Of a DNA stretch of 64,000 nt, positions 25,466 through 39,429 are shown piece after piece (position 1 is the stretch's first letter; every line of letters starts with the position of its first letter). Origin of the DNA: Rhizoctonia solani (lineage: Eukaryota; Basidiomycota; Agaricomycetes; Cantharellales; Ceratobasidiaceae); NCBI RefSeq assembly GCF_016906535.1, contig NC_057383.1, positions 1,116,001 through 1,180,000 of the forward strand, given 5' to 3'. Under the pieces are notes generated by a model. The model was not told the DNA's origin, made no database searches, and was given only the letters and a program-made list of their open reading frames with translations. Both the position numbers and the translations under genes were made by a program.

Positions 25466-26648
25466 ATGGGTGAAAAAAAGTTGAAGCTCAAGTCGCAAAC
25501 GGTACGGAACGTAGTACTTGGGGCCATTCCCCCTCTAGTGTATTTGCTTAATCCGGAAATTGTAAGTTGCTTACGAGGGTCCCACGTGTTAGTGTTTATT
25601 AAAGAATCATCCTTTCCATAGCGAAACGAATCTATTCCTCAGACTCCAAGCACTGGCGATTCAGATTGGGCACTGGTATGCTTCAGCCATGTGACCCTTT
25701 GGGTTGAATACTCATGATATATCTTTATACTCAGGTTACGCCTGTTACTCCCGCAAAGACTCATGATTTCCCCATTCTTCCCACGCTCACTTCGTCCTCC
25801 TCTCGGGCGCTAGGATCGCTAGTATCCGCATTCAAGGGCATCCCAAACACAGAAACTTGGCCAATGACGTCTCAGACTATAGGGATCTCTCAGATAGATT
25901 GGAGCGAAAAGGAGAGGCGCATATCTGTCCCCATTTCCCATCTTGACAAGGCTTGGGAGGCTCTGCCTGGTTCGGGTGGCTCTGTGAAGTCTTTGGAGTG
26001 GCTCCGGGATAGCCGTGGGGTGGGACACGAAAGTGTCGTGCTTGAGGTTGAGGTTGAGGGTGGACCACATCAAGTTTGGTACATTTGTGTGGAAAGGTAC
26101 CCAGGTACGCATATATACTAGGCATTGCGAGGATAAACCCCTGAAAGCACGCCCTTTGTTCTTCTATCAGACGGAGATTTCGCCACAATATCCCCTACTA
26201 AAGATCGAGTAGTCCGCCCAAATTCGGTAGTCCGTGCTGAGCTAGAGTTCCCCGATCGGCTGTCTTTTTCATATGTTCTTCGTGTGTTGGACATTATTGA
26301 ACGAGCCTCGCCGGGCTACTTCTTGGTTGGAGTAAGTCTATAAATTAGTTTTGAGCCACCCCATTCTAATATTATCATTATCTATAGCCTAACTGCTGGT
26401 TCTTTGCTTCGATTATTGTGGAGATGCTGGATATGGGTAGAGGACCGCATCAGACCAAGGCAGCCCGCTGGATCAGAGGGGGATGCCTCAAGTTGACCGA
26501 TCACTTCATGACTAAAGAATTAAACTACAAACAACATTCTCAAATCGAGCAGCAGGTGAGGGCGTTGCTCTCACGTCCAACGAAGGCAGTAAGGCCAGGC
26601 AATTGGTGCAACATATTATTGACGTGCGGCTCTAGTAACTTCTGGTAA
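25466..26648 (+). CDS. Lineage-specific family protein, member 3 (intact)
   Basis: Five in-phase exons: 25466-25561, 25622-25675, 25735-26104, 26171-26331, 26388-26648, giving 313 residues. The N-terminus is MGEKKLKLKSQTVRNVVLG, with one hydrophobic stretch (AIPPLVYLLNPEI). A Ser/Thr/Pro linker follows, then SVVLEVEVEGGPHQVWYICVE (the equivalent of HEYLLFKL...LRLERR), DFATISPTKD, a helix SYVLRVLDIIERASPGYFLV, and PNCWFFASIIVEML. The same order of blocks occurs in members 1 and 2, and more loosely at 35,913-37,811. This is the cleanest member and should be the reference for the family. No known domain recognised. Confidence 0.65.
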
Positions 26649-27111
26649 GTCAGCCTATTCAGCACGCTCGATATATTGTTTATGAACGAGTCTATTTGCA
26701 GAATTCAAGATTCTGGATGAATACCCTACGATACCCATTACGATCTCTTATTCAAACTTCATGACGTTTATAGCATTTATGATTAATGACTCTCATCGCT
26801 ACTCTTATCCTTCGAACCTTATGGTTGGCATAATCTAGTTTGTATCATGGCATCCTTGTCACAGTCTTTCGGCGCTTTTCCTTTACCGTTCGATTTTATT
26901 GAAGCAACAATTGTGTACTGTATTCGACTGAGTTATTCTTCGTTTAGTGTTGTACTTTTAACTTGTAAATAGTGCATTGAATTTGGGCAAATGTAATCTA
27001 CTATATCCCTACCGATATACAAAGCGACAAGACGGTATCAGGCACCAGCAGAAACAACGGAAAACTATACTTCAAAATGCAAGATAAATTAGAATCCCGT
27101 AGCTCAGACCT
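26649..27111. other. Intergenic between convergent genes
   Basis: AT-rich 3' flanks; nothing else seen. Confidence 0.6.
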
Positions 27112-28779
<1,668 letters not shown>

Positions 28780-31074
28780 GGTGTTATTGTTACTTTTTCA
28801 AAAGGGTTAAAGTGATTTCAGAGAGTCGGGCAAAGGAGGAGATGATGTGTCCAAAGTGCGTTCCCCTGCTCGGACTCTTTATGCGCCTCGTCTACCCCAG
28901 GTTTATGTCATTCTTCCACCCCATGGAGCAGTATTTTTCGAACAAAGTCATCCACCGAAAACTCCCTTCGGCCGTTGTGTCGACCCGTTTATCTCGGTGG
29001 ATTTCGGCGAGAGAGAGGAAAGATAAGAGTGCCGAGCATTATTAAGCGATTTGGCGTTGTGTGCCTATCGCTCGAAACGGCCGAAATTATCTGATAAGAT
29101 GATCATGAATCTCCGTGCTGGCTCCGTGTTATGTAACTCACTTTGTCTTGCTGGGCGTCATCGTTCTTGGACTTGAATCTTGAAAGCCGCTTGAGTAGCC
29201 GTTGCGACCTTATGCAAGCCTTACCTGATGCTATACACCAATCAAAGCATATGATGCCATTCGTAACCAAGTCGACTCGAGTTCTAGAACTTGGGCCATG
29301 GGGACCTGAATTTGGTGGAACAACGTCAATAGGGCGACCGAGCAGAGCACCGTAACAAAAAAAATCCCACGCACGTCTTCCCTAATCGCATGAAAAAGGA
29401 TACGAGTGCCCATTACCCGTCGGCACACTCTCCATTCGTCAAACCTAAAAACAACTCAAACTCGATAGTAATATATAGCCCCAGGCGAAAACGACTCTAT
29501 TTTTTGTTTTTCCAACTGAGGAAATGCGACATATGTCATTCGTTTGTCCTCTGCACATATACAGGCCTATATCGGGAAATAAGAGCTGGCAGAGGGCCCC
29601 ACGTTCTAATTTGTATGCAAAGAGAGACAGACTCGCCTAGTGAAATTCGATAGACTATATCGCCTCATGTACATCTTACCCTCTCATGATCACCCTCTTA
29701 CCCTCCCCATCGAGAGCGCTATATGAAACAAACAGAACATTAGGTAATTAATTCGTCAATCCCGTTCGGCAGAGCCGAGTGGCAACGGGCGCACCCGCCC
29801 TCGAGGCTTTGCCCAAACCCAAAAGAACCACTCGGACCTCGCAGCTACTTTCCTTTTTCTTCGCTCGAGGACCTGGCTCGAGTCTGCCTCTTTTCGCATT
29901 CGAGGACGGTCATTTGACCCCTCTTTCTCTCCCCAAGAAGTTCTGTCGATCGTTTGTCGTTCTTGTTCCGGAGAGCCATTCGCCCTAGCTCCTGTTTTCT
30001 TAATCGATGGAGAGGAAGGAGGGGAGGCATAAAATTTTCAAGAGGTTATAGTTCGAAACCCATACCCGCGCATACAGGCATGCCTCGACCTCGACCTCGA
30101 GAACAGAAATTCTTGGCCTCGTGTTTCCTTTTTTTAATGAAAAAGAAAAGATTGATCGATCCATGTGGGAGATAGACATGTCATATATTCAAGTCGAGGT
30201 ATATTTACAGAGAGACATCCAAGATGTGTTTATAAACGGACTACACACCAGACCTATTTTATACCTCGAGAACTGCACATCAATAAATAACCCCCCCAAA
30301 CAGAGGAAGATCATCACTTTACCCGATTAGGACTTGACAAAGCCGCCCGAAAGAAGTCTCCACCAACAAGTCGGCAAGGGATTTGACTATGCTTTACAAG
30401 GGTGGGTGGAAGGACCCGGTCGTAATTTGCCCTAGTGTTACGGTAGTGGCAAGTCCGTCGCCCATGGGTTCTAGCACATTCACGTTCACATTCGATTTCG
30501 GGGACCAGGTCCTCTTTTTTAGACGGGGAGCGGAAAGACCGCTTGTGATATGTGAACTCGCTCATGGTGGGTTGACGTCGGGATGGGTGACTGACATCGG
30601 AAATGTAAAGTCCTATCTTCTCGCTTCGTAGGTTACATGTTTGTTTTTCTGGACTTGTTCTTCACAAAAGTCTGCACACATAGAGTGCCCTCTGGGCTAT
30701 TCAATACTCCACCCAAGATTGCCGTCTTTGTCTTCCTATTCCGGATCTGGGGACCTTCCACGTCCTCCCTTTCCCCACTCAACAAATTTGAAATCGGGCA
30801 CCACCCCTAAGTAGACGAAATCGCATCACATCACAGGCGGAACGTAGCCGAAAGGAAAGAGGAGTTAATCAAGTTTTTTGCTTTAATTCTACTATATCTT
30901 TTTAACTATTCTTTACACAAAGCACAACAAAAAACGACAGCGGATTTTTTCCCAAATTAATAGGGTGGTTTTGGGGACGGGTAATAGCATAGAGTGTCCA
31001 TAGACATAGATAAAAAAGGGGGAAAACCGACCGGAAGTAGGAAGAAAAAAAGAAAAGTAAGAGGGGGGGGGTAA
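28780..31074. other. Long intergenic stretch, no gene supported
   Basis: Contains the glutamate dehydrogenase promoter and the 3' flank of the PAH gene. Open frames on both strands (for example 29779-29988 and 30383-30631) lack domains, splice sites and start context. A TTCGAAACCC string near 30,050 resembles a tRNA T-arm, but no cloverleaf follows. Confidence 0.5.
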
Positions 31075-31886
31075 TCATGAGCTCCATTCGCCAGCGAGCG
31101 ATACCTGGGGTTGGGATTGAGGCTGAGAGTCGATGGAGAGAGCTTTGAGGTTGAGTGTGCGGGGAAGGGGTGATCCGGAATCTTTAGGGGTTTGAACGCC
31201 CGTGAAAGATTCGACACTAGGTGAGGGTGAAGATTGGACAGATGAGCTGTCGAGTTCTTCATCTAGGTCCTGTTGGGAGAAGGAAGAGTATATAAGATTA
31301 GGTTCAGAGGCTGGGAGTAGGTTGACAAGGACGTACGGAAAGATCATCGCCCACACTGGACCATTCGCCTCTAAAGAAGGACTCAAACTCGGACATGAGT
31401 TCGGAATCATGTTGGAATAGTGCGCAAGTCTTGGTGTACATCTGTCATATGCAATGAGTACGGCCAACAGACCAACAAATAGGGGGGAATACTGACCTCG
31501 GAAACAGCCACCTCACCCCGCTCCACCTCGTTCAAGAGAGACAAAAAGGCGGAGTAGAGATGTGGGGCAGAGCGGGATTTTACGTAGCTGACGAAATCGA
31601 GTGCGGATGGACAGCAAGGCTGCTGGTCCTGGTCGGGCAGAAAGCTGCAGAAGTGATCAAAGAGATCATCATGGGAGGAAAAGATGGCCCGCATGTGGGT
31701 CATAAGATCATCGATATCGATCCTGCAAGGTGGGTTAGCGGGAGAGCAAGTGCAGGTCAAGCAATGCACTGACTGTTGCTTTCGGTACTCGGAGAGGACT
31801 ACGACAAAAGCATCGTATACCCATGGCTCATTGGTGAATGTGTGGCGGACAGTGGAGATGAAGTCGAGTGCGTTGTCGTACTGCAT
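31075..31886 (-). CDS. Short paired-amphipathic-helix (PAH, Sin3-type) protein
   Basis: Four in-phase exons: 31886-31774, 31722-31497, 31441-31337, 31269-31075, 212 residues. The sequence shows PAH-like repeats: NALDFISTVRHTF...VYDAFVVVLSEYRK, DIDDLMTHMRAIFSSHDDLFDHFCSFLPD, and ALDFVSYVKSRS...LYSAFLSLLNEVE with a trailing TCALFQHDSELMSEFESFF. PAH domains bind repressor peptides in Sin3 corepressor complexes. The Sin3 histone-deacetylase interaction region is absent, and the tail is Ser/Pro/Gln-rich. This is therefore a stand-alone PAH protein about one-sixth the length of Sin3. Such short relatives are known in Agaricomycetes; a competitor or adaptor role is inference. No signal peptide. Confidence 0.8.
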
Positions 31887-32575
31887 GGTGCAGGTGCAGG
31901 GAAAGGATAGAGAGAGGAGAGAGAAAGTGGGGCAAGGTGTAAACGTAATCTGGACAACGAGCTGGCGCTGAACAATGACCGATTAAATCGATATACAAAT
32001 GTATATAGGTATTAGTCTAGTCAGGCACAAGCAGTACGAGCAGTAGGTAGTGGTTGGGAATAAGAGAGAGAGAGGAGGACAGAGAGAGTCAAATAAACGA
32101 GGTGGGCTCAGGCAAAGGACCCCGGCAAGACCAGATTCATCAAGCAACGAGGCACGGACCTGCGAGAATGGGATAGGGATCTCGGGCTGATGAACATCAC
32201 GTGATTGGATTAAATAATATTTGTGATAATGCCATATCAGGCCCTGGCGGTAATTTACAATGGGATGCCCAGAGATTTGATGCCTATTGGAATTGTCTCA
32301 GCTGTCGCCATGCCTTTGACACGCGTTTTGGAGGAGACCTGATCTGAGCGGACTGAGTGTTATACGCTTGCACTCTTTGCGACCACACTCTTTACGTCTT
32401 GCCCCTGTGCGATAGGACTTGCGCCTAGTGCGTTACTGACAGCGCCCAAGCTAAGCGCGCAGTAGCGATCATCCGAACGGGTACTGTTCCTCCGGGGATA
32501 AGTCTAGCATTATATCATTCCACTCTCGCTTTTAATCGTCATCACTCCCACTTTCTGTTTCCCACCCAACACACC
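31887..32575. other. Divergent promoter region
   Basis: Lies between the divergently transcribed PAH and NT-C2 genes. No gene seen. Confidence 0.6.
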
Positions 32576-34174
32576 ATGGCCCAGCAGCACATTGGTCTGC
32601 GAGCCCACTTGCGCAACTACTTTGGACGACACGCAACGTTCAGTGTGCAAATCAACATACACGAGCTGACAAATGTCCCCTCGTCACCGGCGACTTTGCG
32701 TGCAGATGGCGGGTCAAGGGTGCTCAGTCATTGGTTAGACGAGACAGCTCCAGCGCAAAGAGTGTTCATTCCGGCTCGGCTGCATCGGCGGATATTGCTG
32801 TCCAGGTCCATCCCCCTTCGCCCCCTATGAACCCAACCACCGGCCGAGGCTCCGTGTCAACGACAGTTTCTCTCAATGATGGCTGGAGCTCACCCAGCGA
32901 GAGCAGCGATAGCAGACACACCTCTCTTCTCCACCCCGATGGCTCTGGTTCCATTGACCAAGGCTCCGACACTGAAGATGCCCAGCGGTCTGTGGCTGCC
33001 AGCACCAACTCTTCCACCGTCCATATGCCCGGCATGGGTCCAGGAAGGGGCCGAACACCCACAGTCGCAATTGCAGACCACACCGTGCGCTGGGACGAAC
33101 TCGTAGAGATGGCCGTCCCCATGGGCATTGTCAAAGAAACCAAGGGGCTCATGCCGGCTGATTTAAAGCTCACAGTCGAACAGGTCAGTATTTATCCTAC
33201 TTGGCCATTACGGCAACTCACCCTCTTTGATCGAAGGTTCCCCAATCACCTGAACATCTCGTTAAACCTAGAGCGGCGCTTGGAGTCGTCCGTATCAACC
33301 TCGCCGAGTATGCAGGCAAAGGTCCTGTTACCCGTCGCTACCTCTTGCGAGAAAGCAAAACGAACGCTACCCTCAAACTCACCATCCAAGTCAAGTGGTT
33401 GTCCGGAGAACAAGGCTATGTCGCGTGAGTACTCGTTACACATCGCGCTGGACGTCTTAGTTAATCCATACGGTATTCTTAGCCCTCCGCTCCAAAAGGC
33501 ACAAATCATGGAAGGCGTCGCAGGTTTGATGTCACATGATCGTATTTTGCCCTCGGGAATGCGCACTCCAAGTAAGTTTACTCTTAATTCCTCTTTTGGG
33601 CCACTCCTGAATTGGTTCCTAGCTCGTGCCGCGGCATCTCCCACCCAGTCCTCCATCTCGCTCGCACCCCACAACACACCAGACCTCTTGTCCGCTCCAG
33701 GTCTCATCGTAAGTTTCTACCTGAGACTCGATTCGGTAGCCGACTAATTAGGATTTTGCAGCGCGGCCGAGCACCTTCCCTAAGTCGTACCCCAACCCTC
33801 TCCCACTCGCTCTCCCATTCGCGCTCTACAAGTCCTCTACCGTCTGAACGAACCGAACAAATCATCGAAGCACTCTTTAATCCCGTCCCAACTACAAATC
33901 CCAACCCTTCTCCATTCGCATACTATGCTCCCGCCAGACCACCGGTGCGAAGAGGAACAGCCAACCCTTCACCCGGTACTTCCGAATTGGGCTCGGGCTG
34001 GTCTATGATCAAAGCCAGGAAGAGGCTCAGGCGAGGGCCATATTGCAGGGCAGCACGGGTTCGAGTGAGGAGGGAGGTGGGTCCGTGCCGAGTGAACTTG
34101 GCCAAGGTGCCCAGGGATCAGGATGGTGGAAGCGAACGTTGGGTAAGAACGTGAGGAGGCCTACGGCTGTCTAG
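32576..34174 (+). CDS. NT-C2 domain protein (EEIG1/EHBP1-like)
   Basis: Exons 32576-33183, 33237-33424, 33483-33571, 33623-33708, 33762-34174, 461 residues after two one-base corrections. The N-terminus (YFGRHATFSVQINIHELTNV, then LVTGDFACRWRVKG) and the later block (GVVRINLAEYAGKGPVTRRY, SKTNATLKLTIQVKWLSG) are the two halves of the N-terminal C2 domain of EEIG1/EHBP1 proteins. They are separated by a Ser-rich insertion. The family links membranes to actin or endocytic traffic. The C-terminus is Ser/Pro-rich and ends WWKRTLGKNVRRPTAV. One C is missing from a C-run near 32,679 (NVP then LVTG) and one base near 33,990. Each exon length then fits its phase exactly. Confidence 0.8.
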
Positions 34175-34670
34175 GTCCCCCTTCGCCAATGTGCCATGTG
34201 TTACATTCAAGAGTTTTGGACCAAGCTCTTCTCTCGTGATTTTTTTGGTCTCCATGATGCTACCTTACACCCCCTAGGTCTATGATATGTTCTTCTCCCG
34301 GGTTTGGAGGGTAATCTGTATATTAGTCATGCATACACACGTATAAGGCTTTTTTTCGTTCGTCGTTAATTCTCTTCTTTCTTTTCTTTTTTTGTCTCGC
34401 CGCTTTCACATTCGTTCTTTTTTCCTTTTCTTTTTTCAATGCTGTGCTGCAATCGACACGATGTATCCGTGACTTGATCTAGTAGATTTTTGGCCGCCAG
34501 TGCAATGGTCGAATAATATATCATATACTCAATGTTGGCGTGTGGTAGATCAGGGTGGTATGATGTCCAATAGCCCAACGGACGATCGCGAACATCCCAT
34601 TCATTCCGATCCCGACTATCACCCAAAGCAATCCGAGTCCCAACGCACCCACTACCAAGTCGCACCCAAA
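34175..34670. other. Intergenic between convergent genes
   Basis: 3' flanks; T-rich. An antisense frame continuing past the ribosomal protein stop has no support. Confidence 0.55.
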
Positions 34671-35022
34671 TCACACCTGCACAACCGGCGCAATACCCCT
34701 TTTCTGCTTGACCAGCATCCTCAACCTCATCCCTTCCTCGCCCAACCTAAAACAGTTGACACCCAAGAGGTACCCGTCCAGTCCTCCGTATTTATCAATC
34801 GTCCTCAGCGCTCGGGTCGTCACGCTCAACTTGACATGGTGCCCAGCGTTTCGGAGAACAGGCGTTTATCTGAACGTTGGGTGTCCATGTTCTCCGTGTC
34901 TTTTTCATCGAGTGAGGGACGTTGTTTCCGTACTGCTTCGTGAGACCTTCGAATAACCCCTGCGAGGCTCGTTTGAATGGGATTCCCGTTGATCGGGAGA
35001 GTGTGGGCAAGGTACCAAACAT
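34671..35022 (-). CDS. Mitochondrial ribosomal protein bL28m
   Basis: Large-subunit protein of the mitochondrial ribosome (bacterial L28 family, yeast Mrpl24). Visible: FKRASQGLFEGLTKQYGNNV, then PHSMKKTRRTWTPNVQI. After a frame change come VTTRALRTIDKYGGLDGYLL and LRMLVKQKRGIAPVV, a very strong L28 match. Two bases are missing, near 34,868 (after QI; NVQIK-RLFSETLGTM) and near 34,842 (ATG then VKLSVTTRAL). The open length 352 plus 2 gives 118 codons ending at the TGA at 34,671-34,673. Fungal homologues are often longer at the C-terminus, so a further exon downstream is possible. Single-exon model from the Met at 35,022. Confidence 0.8.
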
Positions 35023-35912
35023 AATTTACTTATAATATTATGTTATGTACAACTTTTATACCATATAGACGTAATTAACACTCACAACGCACGGCTTGGG
35101 GGGGGGGGACGGGCCCAGAGAATTCGCTAAGAATCAAGAGCAGGGTCTCGTGATGCGTACGTACCGCCGAGCGCTTGAGTTGTCTGTGTGTCCCTTGGTT
35201 CGTATGCTCTTGGGGGACTCATGGATAATTGGTTCCGTGTCAAATTTCGGGCTTGGGTTCCGTAGGTCTGGAGGTTATACACCATGTGTCTTCTTTTCGA
35301 TAGAACACCATTTTTGAATGGATGATGATGCTATAGGATATTGTGCGCTCGGATATCAATAGGTGGCAAACTCTCATTCCACAGTTGTCCCTGCTAAACT
35401 TGGCAGAATCAAGAGTAAGATCGGTCCGATAAGCTCCCAAACCCCCCTCATTCGCATACTTTCCAAATGAGGACTGGACCAACGCAGATCAGCATCCCAA
35501 TACCTTTGTTCTTTGTTCCCTCTCTCTCTCGACTCTCTCTCTCGTCCCCCTTTCATCCATCGAGTGAGGCTTAAATATGCCGAATGTACCGAGTGTGGGT
35601 AAATCTAATAGTTTCTCCTCTCCCTCCATCTGTCCTGGCCTTGTTGTATCCACTATCGATTTCGCTCGTTACGGTCCCATCAAACTTCTTGTAGGTTCTT
35701 CCCCCGTTTAGGTACGTCCGTATATGGGTCGTTCTATATTTGCCACTCACATTCTCTCTGGCATATTCGGGTATATTTTAGGTTCCCATTCGTACGCCGC
35801 AACAAGTTCTGTCTTTCTCCCCCTTGGTCCCATCCTTGTCCTTTGGTGTGTGTACAGAGGGTGTTTAAAAAGCTCCAATTCTTCGTTACCTATGCTTTTT
35901 TCGCCAAACGAG
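35023..35912. other. Divergent intergenic region
   Basis: Upstream of both bL28m and the membrane-protein gene. Contains a run of nine or more G near 35,100 and a CT-rich tract near 35,520. No gene supported. Confidence 0.5.
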
Positions 35913-37811
35913 ATGTCTTTGCCTCATCCTCGATTGCCTGCGCGAACTACAACGTTTGATTATGAAGGGTGGATGCAGGCTCGACAAGAGCACAAGAATC
36001 ACGGTCAGTTGTAATTCACCTCTCCGTTCTTGCCAAGGACTAAGAAACCCTCGTTGATTAGTCGTGTGTCCGCCTCCGCCCAAACCATCACCTCCCAGCA
36101 GTAAGTGGATCTCTCCTTCCTCCGAGTCTTGTCCAAAACAAGGCATAAAACATTTTTTTAACCTTTTAACTCCACCCAGGCACGTTCCTAGCCAATCCGC
36201 GTTGGGACACCGATATCGTCACCTTTTGCAGGTATGTTTTTTATACGCTCACCCCCTATCTTTGAGTTTCTTCATTTACGCCATGCCTTTAATTTCTCAA
36301 GCCATATCACACGAGATCCACACCTCGGCCGCGCCCGCGTTACGCAAATCCAGAACCGCAAGTCTCGCCGAGTTATCCTCGCACGAGTACATCTTGCTTT
36401 TCTTTTCGATCGGGCAGAGGGAGTTTGTCGTTCGTGTGGATGGGTCTGTCAAATCTGGTCCCTTTGAAAGGAGCAAGCTCCGCTTTCGGTGGGCGGGACG
36501 AGGCAGCGTGTGACGGTGTACCATGTCCCTACTCCAGGGGACGCAGCAACAACGACGGCAACAGCACCTTGGTTCGAACAAGATGGGAAACGTGGGTCTG
36601 AACTTGTTGCTTCTTTGACGACTTGGTCGAGCTTGGGCGCATCTGGTGTGAACTTTGTATCTCATCATTTGGCCACTGCTCGTGAGGGCTCGAGGGGCCA
36701 AGGGCCGAGTTTGCATGACGTAGTGAGGCTTGTCGAGACGGTTGTTTTGGAGCGCCCTGCAAGGTGAGTTGCATGTGATTGGGACTTAATGTGGGCCGGG
36801 GTTACTTACCTTTTTTTATGTGACGCCTAATTTTAGCTTTTTCAAGGTGAGTCCGGTCCAGGGTTGGATGTTCTTTATGGGAACTCATTTATACTGTATT
36901 AGGCTGCGTCGAGCTATGTTACATCCCGGTCAACCTTGTTGGTGATTTACAATTGCTTCCCGCACGACTTTGCTTGTTCGTTGGGGGAGGAAGAGGAATT
37001 GGTTCCAGCATCCATGTTGGAAGAGCCCGCGTGGGCCAGTTTGCTGCGGTGGTATTTCCCGTTTACGGCTATCGCACTGGTACTCTACTTCCTTGCCGTA
37101 ATCGTCGTCCATGTCTGGGTCGGGAGACTACTTGCTTCGCCGATAGGAAACCGTGTGCTGGACGCGGCTCAGAGATGTATGCGCGACCCGACTGCACCTG
37201 AATGTGAGCTCCTAAACGTACATGACCCGGCATGGAAAAGTGCACTTCGCCTAATGTTGCATCTTGTATTGGACTTGCCGTTTCCCGTCGGGCTTCTTCA
37301 TACCTGGTTATCATCCCTGGAATTAAGCATGGGAACACTCGTGAAACGGGTATCCACGAGATACCTCAACGAGTCCTTCGAGTCGGGGTGAGATCTCATT
37401 TACCCTTTCCACCGTTTTTCTTTATGCTAAACGCCATTACAGCGAGAACGAAAGAACGGTCAAGACTTGGCTCGGTACCTTTTCAAGACCTTGGTTCAAC
37501 TTTATCGTTGGCTCGTGTCTTGGCTGTGTCGCTGGACTAGGTACGGTTGTCTCCCTCTGATAAGACCCTGCTTGCCCCCTTTTAGACTGAACCCGTATAC
37601 CGCAGCTCTATTTCTCGGCATCCTTCTTGGCCACGGTGTGATCGCCATCCTATTATTTATCCTTTGCGTTATGTTTGGGGTCAATTACTTGCTCCCTGCT
37701 CTAGACGACGGCGAGCCTGCGTCCGAGCAACCCGATGACGGACTTCCGCTCGTGGATCGTCAGTCGCCTGCTGTGTATTCTTCCGAGCCGGGCCCGAGCT
37801 CGAGGGTGTAA
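35913..37811 (+). CDS. Membrane protein with HEYIL-type cytosolic domain
   Basis: Start MSLPHPRLPARTTTFDYEGW. Early exons 35913-36003, 36062-36100, 36180-36231 are in phase. The domain exon from about 36,298 reads SSHEYILLFF...EFVVRVDG; a further block ends SLHDVVRLVETVVLERPA near 36,762. A 10-base-scale exon (FFK) follows near 36,838, then 36,904-37,390 (ASSYVTSRSTLLVIYNC, TM segment FPFTAIALVLYFLAVIVV), 37,442-37,540, and a last exon ending 37,811 with the TM segment LGILLGHGVIAILLFILCV and an acidic tail. The HEYIL/VVRVDG order resembles the lineage family at 20-26 kb, here fused to membrane segments. Frames break near 36,492 (RFRW then GGTRQRV) and at the entry of the domain exon; the last splice is out by one base. 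Function unknown. Confidence 0.5.
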
Positions 37812-38657
37812 CACCGGACTAAAACCCCACCCGCCCTTTGTCTGTTCTTTGAGGTCGGACTTGTGATCTATTCCTTGTATCTAACTATAGGATTCACTTT
37901 CGTTAACCTATTCTTACATAGTAGCTTTATTCTTGTTGTTCGTTGTATACCATTACTACCACTCGGTGTTTTGTAACTATTTGTTGAATGGAGATGCATG
38001 TACCATACTCCAAGTTTTCTCCGTAACCGGCTGCCGTTCTGGCTCGAGCAAATTCCGTCCTCATTGGGGGCCGCAGTACAATAATATAAATTCCGGCGCC
38101 GCATTTGACAAGGAAGCGAGGGCGGGAGTGCCATTGATTGGTTCCGTGGTTAAAGATATCCGGTGTTGTTGATGGTTTGCCAACTCGGGCGGCACCTAAT
38201 CTTTGGTTGGATTATTGTTGATCATGGCTGTGTTGGATCAGTTACCGTGACCTTGAGCAGAGTTGATATTTCTGTGCTCGTCTACCCCCTCAGCGCAAAT
38301 GCACTCTACATTCATTCAGCCCGAGTGAGGACTAATAGCTACGCATGAAACACAACCCCGCAGGAAAGGCCCCTGGGGGTGAGGTCACACCGAATGACAG
38401 GACATCCCGCCCCCGGCTGCGTTGTATATTTGGCTTGGCTGACCTGACTGTCCCTGAGACGCATGAGATCGAATTTGCAATACGGTTGCTATAAGAAAAG
38501 GTTCCAACCGGCAGTTGTTGGACCAGATCTATTCTACCCTCTTAACTTTTTTCTGCGCTCTTGCCACCCTAGGCCTTGCTGCCTCACTCACATTCTCTTT
38601 CACCAACTCAAACACACTCTCTTTAAATCCTTTACAAACAAACTCAACCCAGACAAA
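37812..38657. other. Intergenic with KRE9-like promoter
   Basis: No gene supported. A TATA-like CTATAAGAAAAG lies near 38,490, about 165 bases before the KRE9-like start codon. Confidence 0.45.
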
Positions 38658-39429
38658 ATGCGTGCTTCCATCTTTGTTGCTCTTGCTGCCGCCTTGGCCC
38701 CTGCTGTCTATGCTGGTCCCTACGTGAGTTGGATGATATCCCGTTTGAGAACCAGCTTTCTGATATTATAAATTAGTTTACTGCCCCTGTTGCCGGGACC
38801 ACCTGCACGGCTGGCCAGCCCTGCGTGGTCACATGGCAGGATGATGGCAAGGCCCCCGCTCTGAAAGACTTCGGTGATTGCTCTGTCGGCGTCTACGCTG
38901 GCAGCGCCCAACAACAGTCGTTGATCCAGAACCTTGCTATTACCAACGCACAAACTGCCTCCACTGTTCAGTTTATTCCTGATCCTGCAGCAGGCGAGGA
39001 GTCGACTGCCTACTTCATCAAGATGATCTCGCTCAACACTGCTGACCCAACCAATGCCATGTACAAGGCCACCGCCTACTCGGCCATGTTCGCCCTCAAG
39101 GGCATGACTGGTAAATTCAACTCGGTATGTCCCCACCCCCCCTTTTTTAGCGATTCTCTAAATGTTGACGTTTGCCTGTTTAGACTGTACAGGCTCAGAT
39201 TGCTGGCACCGCTGCTTCTTCTACCGAAGTCATTCCTGGCGGTACTTCCACCACTGCCACCAGCTCCACCAGCTCCAAGATCAGCACCACTCACACCTCG
39301 ACTTCTTCTACTGCTACCGGCACTCCCGCTAGCTCTAACAATGCCGCAACCAACGGCGCCGGCTCTATTGTTGTTGGTATGGGCATGTTTGGTGCTACCG
39401 TGCTCGCTGCTTTCGCCGGGGTCCTCTAA
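38658..39429 (+). CDS. KRE9/KNH1-like GPI-anchored extracellular protein
   Basis: Exons 38658-38723, 38777-39124, 39184-39429, 219 residues, no frame defect. A clear signal peptide (MRASIFVALAAALAPAVYAG) is followed by an N-terminal domain typical of the Kre9/Knh1 (Ser-Thr-rich GPI-anchored membrane protein) family: FTAPVAGTTCTAGQPCVVTW, GVYAGSAQQQSLIQNLA, and a STAYFIKMISLN strand. A Ser/Thr-rich O-glycosylation stalk follows. The C-terminus ends NGAGSIVVGMGMFG...FAGVL, a hydrophobic GPI-attachment signal with a plausible omega site at Asn/Gly. It should act at the cell surface, in line with beta-1,6-glucan or wall assembly in yeast relatives. Its anchor would depend on GPI synthesis, in which the GWT1 product acts. 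Confidence 0.85.

Noticed and set aside
30040..30065. tRNA T-arm-like TTCGAAACCC
   Set aside because: No acceptor stem, D-arm or anticodon arm pairs around it on either strand.
29779..30631. Several 70-80-codon frames on both strands
   Set aside because: No homology, no splice continuity, no start context; length expected by chance.
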